From: a virus
Reading direction: 5' to 3' (one strand)
Length of the DNA: 22,935 nucleotides
Virus record (IMG/VR): IMGVR_UViG_3300024506_000022
Span: 1 to 22,935 of that record
The translations under genes and the position numbers were made by a program. Under the pieces are notes generated by a model. That model saw nothing but the letters and a program-made list of their open reading frames with translations, did no database searches and was not told where the DNA came from. The stretch's first letter is position 1; each line of letters opens with the position of its first letter. This document shows positions 11,672 to 20,359 of this stretch, one piece after another.

Positions 11672-14600
11672 TCATTGCGGACGCACCATGATTGCGCCTT
11701 CGGGAGGACCGGCTTCAGCAGGCGTGCCCCCAACTTGTTCGGTGGCCCCCACAGCCAGAGCCGACCTAATCCATGAGCGCCGCGCTTCCTGTGTATTCAG
11801 GCCCATCCCGCGAGCCATCAAACCGAATGGGCGGCTATTGGCCAAGCGGTTGATTGCGCGGGTCGTAACATTGCCGCGCCCAGCTTCTGCAACCAGATCA
11901 CGATAAGGCGCAGAGCCGATCACTTGAGAGACGCGATCAAGATTGGATGCGCCGCCCCTGCCGAGATAGGCTAGACCGGATTCCAACGCCACTGCGGCTG
12001 GAATTCCCATAGTCACATCGCCCAGAAGCGTGCCGCCGAGCATACCAGTGCCAGCACCAACGCCCCGGCGAGTAGCCTGCTCGACAATCTTCTGTGTCAG
12101 GCTCTGTGCATTGATCTCAGCCGCTGGCCCACCACGAGCGCGGCCAGTCGTGATCAGGCGGCTATTAGCGTCTGCGATATTCTCAGAAACCCGATACAGA
12201 TTATCAAGGAACGTGCGCTGCGGTTCCGTCATGTTCCGAGACAGTTCACGATAGACTGGCGCGTTGTCACGGATGGAGCGATAGGTATTGCGGAAATTGG
12301 CGAAGCTGAATGCACCATCAGCACCGCGTGATCGCGCATTGGCAAGGATGCCTGAGAACGCCACATCTGAGCGCATACCTTCTGGCAGAACGCTAAACAT
12401 TCGGCGCAGATTGGTGGTGTCGCCACGCGCGCCCTGGGCGATGACAGAGCGAATCTGCTGTCCGATACCGCGATCAAGATCACGCCCGAAAAGATCAGTC
12501 ATTTCTTCACGAGCCGCGAACATGGCTTGAAAGATACGATTACTAGAGGCGAGATCATTGGCCGCGTCTTGGCCAAGTTCGCGCGCGACATGATCAATGC
12601 GATCTTCGGCCAATGCGTTGTAATAACGCTGGAGCGTCACCCGTTCAGTGTCAGCCCACGGGCCAGTGCCATTATTGAGCGCATCGCCAATCTCACGCCG
12701 CAAGCGATCCATGTAAGCATAGGTGGGCTGCTTAGGAGTTTCGCCAACTCCAAGAGCTTGCAGCAACCTGCGTTCTTGCGAAGTCATGGCCTGCGTGGCT
12801 TCCTCGATGCCACCAAGATCATTGATGGTCTGGGCCAGTGCATCCTGCAGGTTAGTGGCTTCGACCCGGCTCTGCATATTCAGATTGGCATTCACCGCCT
12901 CACGCAGTTCATCGCCTTGGCGTTGCAGCGCCTGCATATTGCTATTCATGCGCGTGAAAACGTCATCAGACAATTGAGCCAGATCACGGCTTGCGCCCAT
13001 CTCAGTGAGCGATTCCTCAACTTGCCGTGCGGAATTGGCGACCGTCTGCTGCCATTGAGCTTCGGCTGCGCTACCCGGCTGCGAGCGCGCAAGGCCGGTC
13101 AGGTTTCGCAGCTGCACATTGGCGCTGAACACATCAGCAGGCAGTTCAAGGCCGAGCGCTTCGGCAGCCTGAACAATGGTCGGATCGGCTTCCACGGCTG
13201 AGCGCAGTTCTTCACGTGCCGCACCGCTTCCGGGGCCACGCCCAGAGGCTCGACGAGCCAGTGCAACCATCTCCTCGCTGATGCCCTGCTGCTCTGCGGC
13301 GCTGGGAGCGCGAGGTGCTGGAGTTGGCGCTGCTGCACCAGCAGGAATGGGAGAGGTAGTAGGAGCAGCAGCGCCAACAGGGGGAACTTCAGGAGTGGGG
13401 GCAACGCCACCAGGAGGCACTTGAGCACCGCCACGAGGCGGAACAGGCGGACCAAATGCCTCTTGGACCAACTGTTCAACAGCTTCTCGCGGCGCACCGG
13501 TCTGCCCAGAGATGCGATCTATTACAGCGCGAACACCCGGTTCAATGAACCTGCTCGAAATTTGCTGTCCAGCCAACGTGCCAAGAGCGCCAGCGCCAGC
13601 GCCAAGCAGACGATCTTCATTGGCCTCGCCTGCGCCATAAGCTGCACCCTGCGCCACTTCGAGAGCGCCAAGGCCACGAGCGCCAAGACCAACTGCCTGA
13701 GCGCCACGCATGACAGGAATAGCCTGAAGGACCTGACCGCTTACTTCACCGGCAAAAGACGAAGCAGGATAGCGTTCACGAAGAGCTTCTTTGCCTGCCT
13801 GAACTGCCTCTGCATCAAGGCCCATGGTACCAGCGATCTCGTCGAGACCACCAGAAGTCAAGGCATTGGCAGCACCGATGAAGTATGCGCCGACTGGCGT
13901 TTCAGCAGCCTGACCAAGCACGCTCTGCAAGCCGGTGCGCCTGCCAGTTGGGTCTGCAGCAACGCCACGACCCTGTCGGCGAGCCTCATCAAGTTCTGCC
14001 TGACTAGCCAACGGGATTCTGCGACCGTATTCAGCGGCGATTGCCTGCAGCTGCTCAAGCGTTGCCGTGTTCCAAACAGCTTGCAGCCTGCTTTGCAACT
14101 CACGATCTTCAGGTGTCATGAATGTCTCGCCAAGACCGGACGCTTCAAGCGGGCGCTCTCGCTCTTGTTGAGCTTGCTCTTGATCTCTGCGAGCCTGAAA
14201 ATATTCGTTAATCTGGTCTACATAGCGGCTGCCGATGTGCTCACCGATCACAAGGTTTGGATCAATCCCGTATTCTGGGCTTTGCGCAAGTTGCCGATAC
14301 TGATCACGAGCAGAGCGATAAGCGAGATTACGCTGCGTGATGATACCCAGAAGTTCACGCCGAAGCCCTTCACGAGCGGCGTCTGTAAAGCGACCGTCGC
14401 TCGCCCGCAGTTCTCGCAAAGCTGTCTGGACAGCTGCAGGAAGGCGAGCGTCAGTGCTTTGGATGTTGTCCATTTCACCTTGCTGAACTGCGCTGCCAGG
14501 GTCGATGGTTTTGGCGAAATAATAGACCAACGCGAGATCACCCGTGCCAGTCGGTGCAGTTCGGAGAGCAGCGGTAAAATTTGGAATAGCCTGCTCATAA

Positions 14601-14878
14601 TCTTTAACAGCAGGAAGGCCGCGAAATTCGGTTCTCAGCTCTCTAGCTGAACCACGAACTTCTTCGCGTGCCTGCCGCGCTTCGCCTTCTCGCGTAATTC
14701 CCAAGCGCTCTTGCTCAAGCCCAAGAGAAGTTTCCGCCCGCGCCTCACCGCGCTCTGCTCGCGCTTCTTGTGCTGCGGCTGGGTTGCGGACAACCACACC
14801 ACGAGTTACCGGAACCGGCTGCGGCTGAGGTTCAGTAGGTGCATTGAGATGCCCGAAAGGATTTTGCTGATCAGCCAT
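11672..14878 (-). CDS. Very large DNA-ejection (internal virion) protein
   Basis: 1068 residues, nearly twice P22 gp16 (609), which holds the equivalent position after the gp7- and gp20-like genes. Layout: a Pro-rich start, a helical charged region to about 330, a Gly/Ala-rich hydrophobic region around 335-460 (VGAYFIGAANALTSGGLDEI and GAGAGALGTLAGQQ), a Pro/Ala/Gly linker at about 470-530, a long helical region, and a second Gly-rich hydrophobic patch near 945-985 (GVGAGTGMLGGTLLGDVTMG). Such hydrophobic Gly-rich patches fit proteins that leave the virion and insert into the host envelope. I see no lysozyme or peptidase motif. The start overlaps the preceding stop (TAATG). The role is inferred from order and composition. 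Confidence 0.75.
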   Translation of the reverse strand: MADQQNPFGHLNAPTEPQPQPVPVTRGVVVRNPAAAQEARAERGEARAETSLGLEQERLGITREGEARQAREEVRGSARELRTEFRGLPAVKDYEQAIPNFTAALRTAPTGTGDLALVYYFAKTIDPGSAVQQGEMDNIQSTDARLPAAVQTALRELRASDGRFTDAAREGLRRELLGIITQRNLAYRSARDQYRQLAQSPEYGIDPNLVIGEHIGSRYVDQINEYFQARRDQEQAQQERERPLEASGLGETFMTPEDRELQSRLQAVWNTATLEQLQAIAAEYGRRIPLASQAELDEARRQGRGVAADPTGRRTGLQSVLGQAAETPVGAYFIGAANALTSGGLDEIAGTMGLDAEAVQAGKEALRERYPASSFAGEVSGQVLQAIPVMRGAQAVGLGARGLGALEVAQGAAYGAGEANEDRLLGAGAGALGTLAGQQISSRFIEPGVRAVIDRISGQTGAPREAVEQLVQEAFGPPVPPRGGAQVPPGGVAPTPEVPPVGAAAPTTSPIPAGAAAPTPAPRAPSAAEQQGISEEMVALARRASGRGPGSGAAREELRSAVEADPTIVQAAEALGLELPADVFSANVQLRNLTGLARSQPGSAAEAQWQQTVANSARQVEESLTEMGASRDLAQLSDDVFTRMNSNMQALQRQGDELREAVNANLNMQSRVEATNLQDALAQTINDLGGIEEATQAMTSQERRLLQALGVGETPKQPTYAYMDRLRREIGDALNNGTGPWADTERVTLQRYYNALAEDRIDHVARELGQDAANDLASSNRIFQAMFAAREEMTDLFGRDLDRGIGQQIRSVIAQGARGDTTNLRRMFSVLPEGMRSDVAFSGILANARSRGADGAFSFANFRNTYRSIRDNAPVYRELSRNMTEPQRTFLDNLYRVSENIADANSRLITTGRARGGPAAEINAQSLTQKIVEQATRRGVGAGTGMLGGTLLGDVTMGIPAAVALESGLAYLGRGGASNLDRVSQVIGSAPYRDLVAEAGRGNVTTRAINRLANSRPFGLMARGMGLNTQEARRSWIRSALAVGATEQVGGTPAEAGPPEGAIMVRPQ

Positions 14879-15810
14879 TACGGATTAACTCCCCATTCCC
14901 GCAGTTGGCGGAAAATCAATTCAACATTGGTGCCTTCCCGCGCTGCGCGATGGCCCCAGCTAATCAACTCTTCGTCGGTCATGTTGGGCCGTTCAGAACG
15001 CGGTCTAATTTGTGGTGCTCTTGCTACTGGAGGTTGTAGCGGAGAACCACTAGGTATTGATGTGTCACCCACAACCGCATTTACGTTGCCGTAAAGCCGT
15101 CGATACTCGGAGAACGGGCCACGGAAGATGCCTGTACCATCTGGCGTGGTCATTTCCACCATTGGATCAGCACGACCTTCGGCATACTGACGCGCCAGAT
15201 TGCGTCCTGTATCGCTGGCCGGATCAATACCCGCCGCAACCAAGTCCTTCTGGAACGTGGTTAATTCTTGATCGCCACCCAACGCTTGAGAAATAGTGCG
15301 GAACCGATCTGGGTCAGAAAACGCCAGCATAGTGCCGATTACTGTTCGGCCAGCGGCAGGATTGATGCGCAACGCAGCAGCGGAATCACGCAGCTGGCGT
15401 GCAACGTCTGTTTCGCCAGAGTTCTCGAAAGCCGTAGCGTTCTGCTCCAAAGCTGCAATGGCTTGTTCGGGATTGATTGAACCATCAAGTCCTGGACGGA
15501 GCATCGCAAAGGCTTGCGATCCGACATTGAAAAGCGCATTGCGGCGTGCATCGTTGAACTGCTGTTGTTGCCCCAAAAGGACCTCAGCAAGATCAGGATT
15601 GGCGCGCACCTGCGCCATATAGTCCGCGTAGGTCGCATCAGGGCCAAGGTTGCCAAGCACCGTCTGTAACCTAGTTGCTCTTTCAGCCTCGCGCTGCTGC
15701 TGAGCAATTGCCTGCTCATTAGCGCGACCAGCTTGGCCGATCTGCATACCCTGCATGAAAGCCTGTGTGGGCGAAGCAATGTTCAACGAGTAATTGTAAG
15801 GCTGTACCAT
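14878..15810 (-). CDS. DNA-ejection protein, gp20-position
   Basis: A 310-residue protein from ATG 15810 behind GAGGT. It is rich in Gln and Ala with long helices (ANEQAIAQQQREAERATRLQ), followed by the segment FQKDLVAAGIDPASDTGRNL, which recurs in phage ejection proteins, and a Pro/Arg-rich C-terminal part ending LIFRQLREWGVNP. There is no signal or membrane segment. It sits between the gp7-like and the 1068-residue proteins, so it is the likely counterpart of P22 gp20. Assignment is by position and composition. Confidence 0.7.
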   Translation of the reverse strand: MVQPYNYSLNIASPTQAFMQGMQIGQAGRANEQAIAQQQREAERATRLQTVLGNLGPDATYADYMAQVRANPDLAEVLLGQQQQFNDARRNALFNVGSQAFAMLRPGLDGSINPEQAIAALEQNATAFENSGETDVARQLRDSAAALRINPAAGRTVIGTMLAFSDPDRFRTISQALGGDQELTTFQKDLVAAGIDPASDTGRNLARQYAEGRADPMVEMTTPDGTGIFRGPFSEYRRLYGNVNAVVGDTSIPSGSPLQPPVARAPQIRPRSERPNMTDEELISWGHRAAREGTNVELIFRQLREWGVNP

Positions 15811-15818
15811 TTTTTACC

Positions 15819-16466
15819 TCAGGACATCGAGCCGAAGCCTTGACCAGTACGGCCATACTGCAAGCCAGCAAATTGCGCAGGAAGGCTCAGGACATTGCCC
15901 CAAGCCTGTGCGGAACCAAGTTTAGCACCAGCCTGCGCAGCGCCCATCTGAGCAAGCAAGTCACCAATGGCACCAGCGCTTTCTTGACCAGCTGCGCCCA
16001 CACCAGCCGCTGAACGCTGGCCGAGCGCAGTCATGCCACCAAGGCGCTCATACTGCTGCGTTAGGAATTGATTGAGCAATGCAGGGCGAAACTGGGCCAG
16101 CGCACCCTGCACATTACCACCACGCAATCCGCCAGTGGCTGATGCGTTCTGCAGGATGGCTTCTTCCTGCTGACGCGCCAAAGCCTGGAAGATAGGACTT
16201 TGCTCTTGCTGCTGCACAAATGCGGCCTGTTCCTCCGGCCCACGCAAACCAAGAGATGCCATCTGCGCTTGCAGTGCTGGGCCACCAGCAGCCACATAAG
16301 GCTCAAGCAGGCGGCGCATTTCCTCGCGTGCTGCACGCTGCTCCTCAACATTCATCATGGCGGCGCGCTCTTGGGCAGCACCAGCGCTTTTGGCCGCGCT
16401 GGATTGCATAGCACCACCGATAAGCGATGTTCCGCCAACGATCAGCCCAGTTACTGGATCAGGCAT
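15819..16466 (-). CDS. DNA-ejection protein, P22 gp7-like
   Basis: A 215-residue protein, close to P22 gp7 (229). It starts with a Gly-rich hydrophobic segment (PVTGLIVGGTSLIGGAM), then a helical region rich in Ala, Gln and Glu (RAAREEMRRLLEPYVAAGG), and ends in a Gly/Ser-rich tail (LQYGRTGQGFGSMS). The motif EPYVAAGGPAL and the start are typical of the proteins labelled DNA transfer protein p32/gp7. It is injected with the DNA and probably inserts into the envelope. It overlaps the upstream gene by 8 bases. Confidence 0.78.
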   Translation of the reverse strand: MPDPVTGLIVGGTSLIGGAMQSSAAKSAGAAQERAAMMNVEEQRAAREEMRRLLEPYVAAGGPALQAQMASLGLRGPEEQAAFVQQQEQSPIFQALARQQEEAILQNASATGGLRGGNVQGALAQFRPALLNQFLTQQYERLGGMTALGQRSAAGVGAAGQESAGAIGDLLAQMGAAQAGAKLGSAQAWGNVLSLPAQFAGLQYGRTGQGFGSMS

Positions 16467-16920
16467 GAGACATTTCCTTCATGTATTCCTCAAGGCTCTC
16501 GCCATATAGCTTTAGGACCGCGTGGCCGATATCCATCGCAGCTTGCACGCCATGTTCGATCTGCACCGCAGCAAGCACCAGATCATAGTATCCAGCGCGC
16601 CAAACAAAGCTGGTAGCGCAGGCACCGCCATCACGCTCGACCACATCAGACGCTTTCCACTTGAACACCGCAATGCCCATCAGCGGGATCAGGATGTGCG
16701 CGTTGCGCTGATAGAAGCCATTTGACGGCAGGCCAATCAGCGCATTCCAGATGGCTGCATCAAGATCATCACGATCGATCGCACCGCCATCAGCAATATC
16801 GTCGAAAAGCTGAATGACTTCCCAAAGCGCAATCAGCCAGTCGGAGGCTTCTTCCGAGAGACTTAGCGTCTCGGTGAAGTTCCGCCTGAGCCAGTATTTT
16901 GGTGAGCCATCCTGCGTCAT
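16459..16920 (-). CDS. Conserved virion-module protein, unknown role
   Basis: A 153-residue mainly helical protein, ATG 16920 behind AAAGGGG. Recognisable patterns are LWEVIQLFDDIADGG, DDLDAAIWNALIGLP, LMGIAVFKWKASD, SFVWRAGYYDLVLAAVQIEHG and a terminal YGESLEEYMKE. I recall proteins with this order in podophage structural regions, where the function is not known. Position between the needle candidate and the gp7-like gene is that of P22 gp14, a head assembly or maturation factor, but the sequence does not show a relation. Its leader holds an 8-bp hairpin at 16939-16970. Confidence 0.7.
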   Translation of the reverse strand: MTQDGSPKYWLRRNFTETLSLSEEASDWLIALWEVIQLFDDIADGGAIDRDDLDAAIWNALIGLPSNGFYQRNAHILIPLMGIAVFKWKASDVVERDGGACATSFVWRAGYYDLVLAAVQIEHGVQAAMDIGHAVLKLYGESLEEYMKEMSHA

Positions 16921-16938
16921 TCAAACCCCTTTAAGGTG

Positions 16939-16970
16939 AGCCACCGGCTGCTCAATGACGCTCGGTGGCT
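16939..16970 (-). promoter_or_regulatory. Leader hairpin before the 153-residue protein
   Basis: AGCCACCG (16939-16946) is the reverse complement of CGGTGGCT (16963-16970), with a 16-base loop, in one of the longest gaps (64 bases) of the late operon. On the minus-strand RNA it ends about 10 bases before the AAAGGGG ribosome site. There is no T run after it, so it is not a classical terminator. Processing or translational control is possible. Confidence 0.5.
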
Positions 16971-16984
16971 GCACCATATCACAG

Positions 16985-17386
16985 TCAATATTCTTTTTCA
17001 AACTCACGCTCTTCCCATGCTTGGCAGGAACGTAGGTCGTGGCAGATGAAGTCAAACTTGCGGCAATAGCCACGGAAGCCAGCATCAACGTCCCAGGCAT
17101 TCCAAGGGATCTTGTCCATCTTGGCCTGCATCAGCGTGGAGTTGTCGTAATACTCGCAGTTCGAGCAGCGGCGACGGCGAGCCTCGGTCTCATCGACCTG
17201 CATCGCCTTGCCAAGCGCACGCCAGTATTCGGGATTAGCACCGCGCTCGTTGCTGGGCTTTTCAGGGCCAAGCATCCAGTCATCGATGACGGTCTGCGTG
17301 TTCTTCTTGTTCTCGGCAGCGGTGATGAACGGCTCACTCTCGCGCAGACCAGCGAAGCCTTCAATCATGATCATGGGCTTTTTCAT
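16985..17386 (-). CDS. Conserved Cys-rich virion-module protein
   Basis: A 133-residue protein overlapping the previous gene (ATGA). The N-terminal MIEGFAGLRESEPFITAAEN and VIDDWMLGPEKPSNERGANP are near-invariant features of a widespread phage protein of unknown role. The C-terminal half has Cys74-x-x-Cys77 (CSNCEYYDN), Cys108, Cys115 and Cys121 before Trp124 (CQAW), a probable metal site. The spacing recalls the two Cys modules of the early operon. No enzyme motif is apparent. It is probably a minor structural or assembly protein. Confidence 0.75.
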   Translation of the reverse strand: MKKPMIMIEGFAGLRESEPFITAAENKKNTQTVIDDWMLGPEKPSNERGANPEYWRALGKAMQVDETEARRRRCSNCEYYDNSTLMQAKMDKIPWNAWDVDAGFRGYCRKFDFICHDLRSCQAWEEREFEKEY

Positions 17387-17721
17387 GCGACAATCTCCCG
17401 TCCAGATGCGCGGATCGTCAAGGAAGCTGCCGCGCTGGCAATGGTTGAAATGAACGAACCTGAGTCCAGCACTTGGCCGACCAGTTCAGGGAAGGTGTAG
17501 GTTTCGCCAGGTGCAATCATGCGTGCATCGACAATCAGGTTGTCGTTGCCAGCAGCTCCACCACTTGCGACCAGATTGACGCTCAGGCTTTCATTGCCTG
17601 CACTGACATTCGTGGCAGTGAACTTGTCGATGATGCAGCGGCAATTGGTGGCCGTATACTGATCGGTCTGGACCGCCTCTGCTTCCTTGGCTGGGATGAT
17701 ATTCTTGACGGTGACAGCCAT
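17383..17721 (-). CDS. Small beta-rich virion-module protein
   Basis: A 112-residue protein from ATG 17721. It begins AVTVKNIIPAKEAEAVQTDQ and has a beta-sandwich-like succession CIIDKFTATNVSAGNESLSV, NLIVDARMIAPGETYTFPEL, FISTIASAAASLTIRASGRE. The style matches small accessory structural proteins common in podophage tail regions. The precise function is unknown; a decoration or tail-attachment role is possible. It lies directly after the needle candidate with 9 bases between. Confidence 0.72.
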   Translation of the reverse strand: MAVTVKNIIPAKEAEAVQTDQYTATNCRCIIDKFTATNVSAGNESLSVNLVASGGAAGNDNLIVDARMIAPGETYTFPELVGQVLDSGSFISTIASAAASLTIRASGREIVA

Positions 17722-17730
17722 GTGGCCCTC

Positions 17731-18942
17731 CTACTGCTGAACCTGAGTAACGTTAAGGACAACCGCAGGGGCGTCCGGCGCAAACGCTGTCGCCGGAACA
17801 TTGTCCACTGTGATGTTGACGTTGCTGGCAGCGAAAGCAAGTTCAATGTAATCGCCCGCCGCCATAGATACGGTTTCAATAAGCGATGTAGTGGCATAGC
17901 CAAGATTGACGGACACAATACGCGAAGAGTTAGCGACGGCTGTTCCGTTTTTCTTCAGCCAAAACCAAACATTCTTGGTGACAGGCCCGGTATCAGTAAC
18001 CTGAAATGTTGCGTCAAACTGATATAGGCCAGACTCCGGCACCACAATACGCGAGGTCGGAGTGCCGATAACTACACCATTGCTGATCTGCGTGTTGTCA
18101 AACGTCAGAAGATATTCGGTGTTCGTCAATGCCGGTGTCTGGTCGGTCGTCTTAGTGAACACACCGTAATACTGCATCTGCGTGATCGTGGGCCGCACGA
18201 AGATAACGCCGCCAGTGGCGTCGGACACGATACAAGCAGCCACCGGAATGACGTTATTCGGAGCAGTCGGTTTGACGTTGGTCAGCGCACCTGCCGTGGT
18301 CGGGCTGGCGTAGAGGATGTCCCCGGCGCTGAACGCGCTGGTATCGAGATCACGGACAAACCCCCAAGTCGTGCAGTAGCCCTTCTCACCGCTGTCCGGC
18401 AGGTCATGCGTCATCACGCCAAGGATGTAGAGGCTCGGCTGCGATCCGTTGGCGAGATATGGCGCGACAAGCAGCGCATTTGATGTAGCCCCGGCAAAGC
18501 CGACGACGGAACCATTGGGGATGGTCGAGCCAGTCGTGTTTCCGACGCGGGCATAAGTCTCTTCGCCAATCTGCTGGATCACGCCGTAATCCATGCCGAG
18601 ATTCAGCGTCTGATCACTATTGTTCCAGCCCAAGCGACCGGCCTTGTCTATGAACGGAGCATTCTGGTCGAAATCCACATAATCCGTGACGATCGAGTTG
18701 TTGTTCTCGATCGTGGGCGCAGTCGCCAAGCCCTGCAAGGTTTCGATAATGCTTGAGATCTGGGCCAGCGCTTCATTGGCCGATGCGCTTGCACTGCCAG
18801 CTGCGACATTGATCTCATCGACGATTGCCGAGTTCAGATCATTGACTGTCGAGAACAGCTTCTCAAACTGCTTGATCTGCTCGAAGTCTTGCAAAAACGA
18901 GGCAAGCTGATCGCGGGTGAGGTTTAGCCTCTGAGCGGCCAT
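17731..18942 (-). CDS. Tail-needle or short-fibre candidate with TNF/C1q-like tip
   Basis: A 403-residue protein. ATG 18942 overlaps the gp10-like stop (TAATG); the longer open frame from 19041 lies inside that gene. Residues 1-75 are helical and coil-like (LASFLQDFEQIKQFEKLFST, ASANEALAQISSIIETLQ). Residues 108-255 form a domain seen on many phage fibres (QTLNLGMDYGVIQQIGEETY, then ILGVMTHDLPDSGEKGYCTT and IFVRPTITQ). Residues 258-403 look like a C1q/TNF jelly roll (GLYQFDATFQV, VWFWLKKNG, MAAGDYIELAF). The place directly after the nozzle gene equals that of P22 gp26 (233 residues), the plug that seals the tail; in phage Sf6 the needle tip is TNF-like. The needle role is inference from order and architecture. 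Confidence 0.72.
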   Translation of the reverse strand: MAAQRLNLTRDQLASFLQDFEQIKQFEKLFSTVNDLNSAIVDEINVAAGSASASANEALAQISSIIETLQGLATAPTIENNNSIVTDYVDFDQNAPFIDKAGRLGWNNSDQTLNLGMDYGVIQQIGEETYARVGNTTGSTIPNGSVVGFAGATSNALLVAPYLANGSQPSLYILGVMTHDLPDSGEKGYCTTWGFVRDLDTSAFSAGDILYASPTTAGALTNVKPTAPNNVIPVAACIVSDATGGVIFVRPTITQMQYYGVFTKTTDQTPALTNTEYLLTFDNTQISNGVVIGTPTSRIVVPESGLYQFDATFQVTDTGPVTKNVWFWLKKNGTAVANSSRIVSVNLGYATTSLIETVSMAAGDYIELAFAASNVNITVDNVPATAFAPDAPAVVLNVTQVQQ

Positions 18943-20348
18943 TAGAACGCCAACGGCTCGATGGCCGCCTCCAATCTGGCAAACGACAGATGCGCGTCTG
19001 AGGTGCCTTGGAATCGCTGAATACGCCAGTTGCGCATCCACCCCTGCTGGAACCAGACAAGGCGCTTGGCGCGCTGCCCGGTCGTTCCTGCCTTGATGAA
19101 CTTCGGCTGGCTCCAGTTCTGACCATCGACAGAATAGCTGGTGCTGATCGTCGGATCTTCCCCGAAGGCAACCGATCCAGTCAGGCCGACTAGTTCGAGG
19201 TTGCTAATGATCGCGCCTCGGCCTTCATTGTATAGAATGGTGGTTCCGAACTCCCAGCGCACAGCCTGTCCATAATGGCTGGAAATATCCTGCACCATAT
19301 AGCCAACATTGCCGCCGACCGGATCGCCAACGAGCCAGCGATCATAGCACCAGACAAGGCTCTGAGCGCGATACTTGGAGAAGCCTTCGAGGCTGCTGGT
19401 CAGCGTGAACCACACCGGCTGGCCCAGTTCCTGAGTGGCCGCTGCATCAAACACTAAAGTGCGATCTGGCAGGTGAACATAGAGATGTTGATGCGCTCGA
19501 TCATTGCGGGCTTCGAGCTTCACCAAGGCCAGCTGCGCCTCAGTATAGTTCAGCAGGATCTCATCGATCTCTTGCGTGCTGATCTTGGTCGCGTTGGCAT
19601 TGGCACCCATGTAGATGCCAGGCGCTTCATTGAAGCCGCCACCAAGGAAGGCGATGGTCTCCATGTAGACGCAGCAGGCTTGCGTGCCGATCACGCCCTT
19701 CTCGATCTGCGCCCCATCAATGCGCTGAAACGGGAACAGATCGCCGCCCACATTGTCGAACACTTCGATCGTCTGACGGTTGAGCGCATAGACCTCATTG
19801 CGAAGCTTGAGCAGCGCCACGACCGGATCAGGATCAACTTCGGAAGAACCATATTTCAGCGGATTGACCTGCGTCGGATCGCTGAGTTCCGTGACGACCA
19901 GAAATTCTCCGTCAGTGGTCATGAAGTAACCATCCACCCAGACCACATCAATCACAACGCCAAGATCGGGATCGGTCACTTCGATGAGACCAAGGCTTTG
20001 CGACCAATAAAACAGCTTGCCAGATGATGCGATTGCCAACCGGTCAAAGCTGTAATCCATTGAGACGAGCTGACCATCGTCCCCAACATCGCCAAGGATG
20101 CTGACAGTTCCGGTCTGGCCAACCGTGACCAGCTTCGATCCCATGACGCGGTAACAGACACCGTTCCAATTGATGCCGCCGCGATCGTGTCCTGGGCCAA
20201 TACCGTTTGAAACAAGGCCATCAGCGGGCCGCAGGAAGCCATTGCTGATCCCATTGGCCTTGGGGACAGGCACCATATTCACCGGATAGGACGTGCGGAA
20301 ATCCGGCCCATTATCCGTGTAGATGCCATTCAGGATCGGGATTTGCAT
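18942..20348 (-). CDS. Tail nozzle / packaged DNA stabilization protein, P22 gp10-like
   Basis: 468 residues against 472 for P22 gp10. The N-terminus IPILNGIYTDN then DFRTSYPVNMVPVPK parallels the gp10 start (a short Pro/Leu strand, DFR, then Y-PVNM--PK). The chain continues as a beta-propeller-like series (VYRVMGSKLVTVG, VTDPDLGVVIDVVWVDGYFM, LLKLRNEVYALNRQTIEVFD) and holds LHVHLP-type and DGQNWSQP repeats. gp10 hexamers form the nozzle below gp4 and bind the needle and tailspikes. This gene fixes the phage as P22-like in tail design. It starts 11 bases after the stop of the upstream gene. Confidence 0.88.
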   Translation of the reverse strand: MQIPILNGIYTDNGPDFRTSYPVNMVPVPKANGISNGFLRPADGLVSNGIGPGHDRGGINWNGVCYRVMGSKLVTVGQTGTVSILGDVGDDGQLVSMDYSFDRLAIASSGKLFYWSQSLGLIEVTDPDLGVVIDVVWVDGYFMTTDGEFLVVTELSDPTQVNPLKYGSSEVDPDPVVALLKLRNEVYALNRQTIEVFDNVGGDLFPFQRIDGAQIEKGVIGTQACCVYMETIAFLGGGFNEAPGIYMGANANATKISTQEIDEILLNYTEAQLALVKLEARNDRAHQHLYVHLPDRTLVFDAAATQELGQPVWFTLTSSLEGFSKYRAQSLVWCYDRWLVGDPVGGNVGYMVQDISSHYGQAVRWEFGTTILYNEGRGAIISNLELVGLTGSVAFGEDPTISTSYSVDGQNWSQPKFIKAGTTGQRAKRLVWFQQGWMRNWRIQRFQGTSDAHLSFARLEAAIEPLAF

Positions 20349-20359
20349 TCAGCAACCCT

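Noticed and set aside
10576-11691. Open frame of 371 codons on the plus strand opposite the tailspike gene
   Set aside because: It lies fully antisense to a well-supported tailspike, has no recognisable domain or ribosome site, and its composition is what a mirrored coding frame gives.
12527-13201. Open frame of 224 codons on the plus strand, also opposite the ejection gene
   Set aside because: Same reasons as above; nothing in the translation resembles a known fold.
13421-14650. Open frame of 409 codons on the plus strand opposite the large ejection protein
   Set aside because: It is a mirror of the biased codon use of the minus-strand gene; the residues show no coherent domain and there is no start signal.
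18942-19041. Longer start for the needle candidate, extending to 19041
   Set aside because: The extension lies inside the gp10-like gene in another frame, while ATG 18942 forms a TAATG coupled start.
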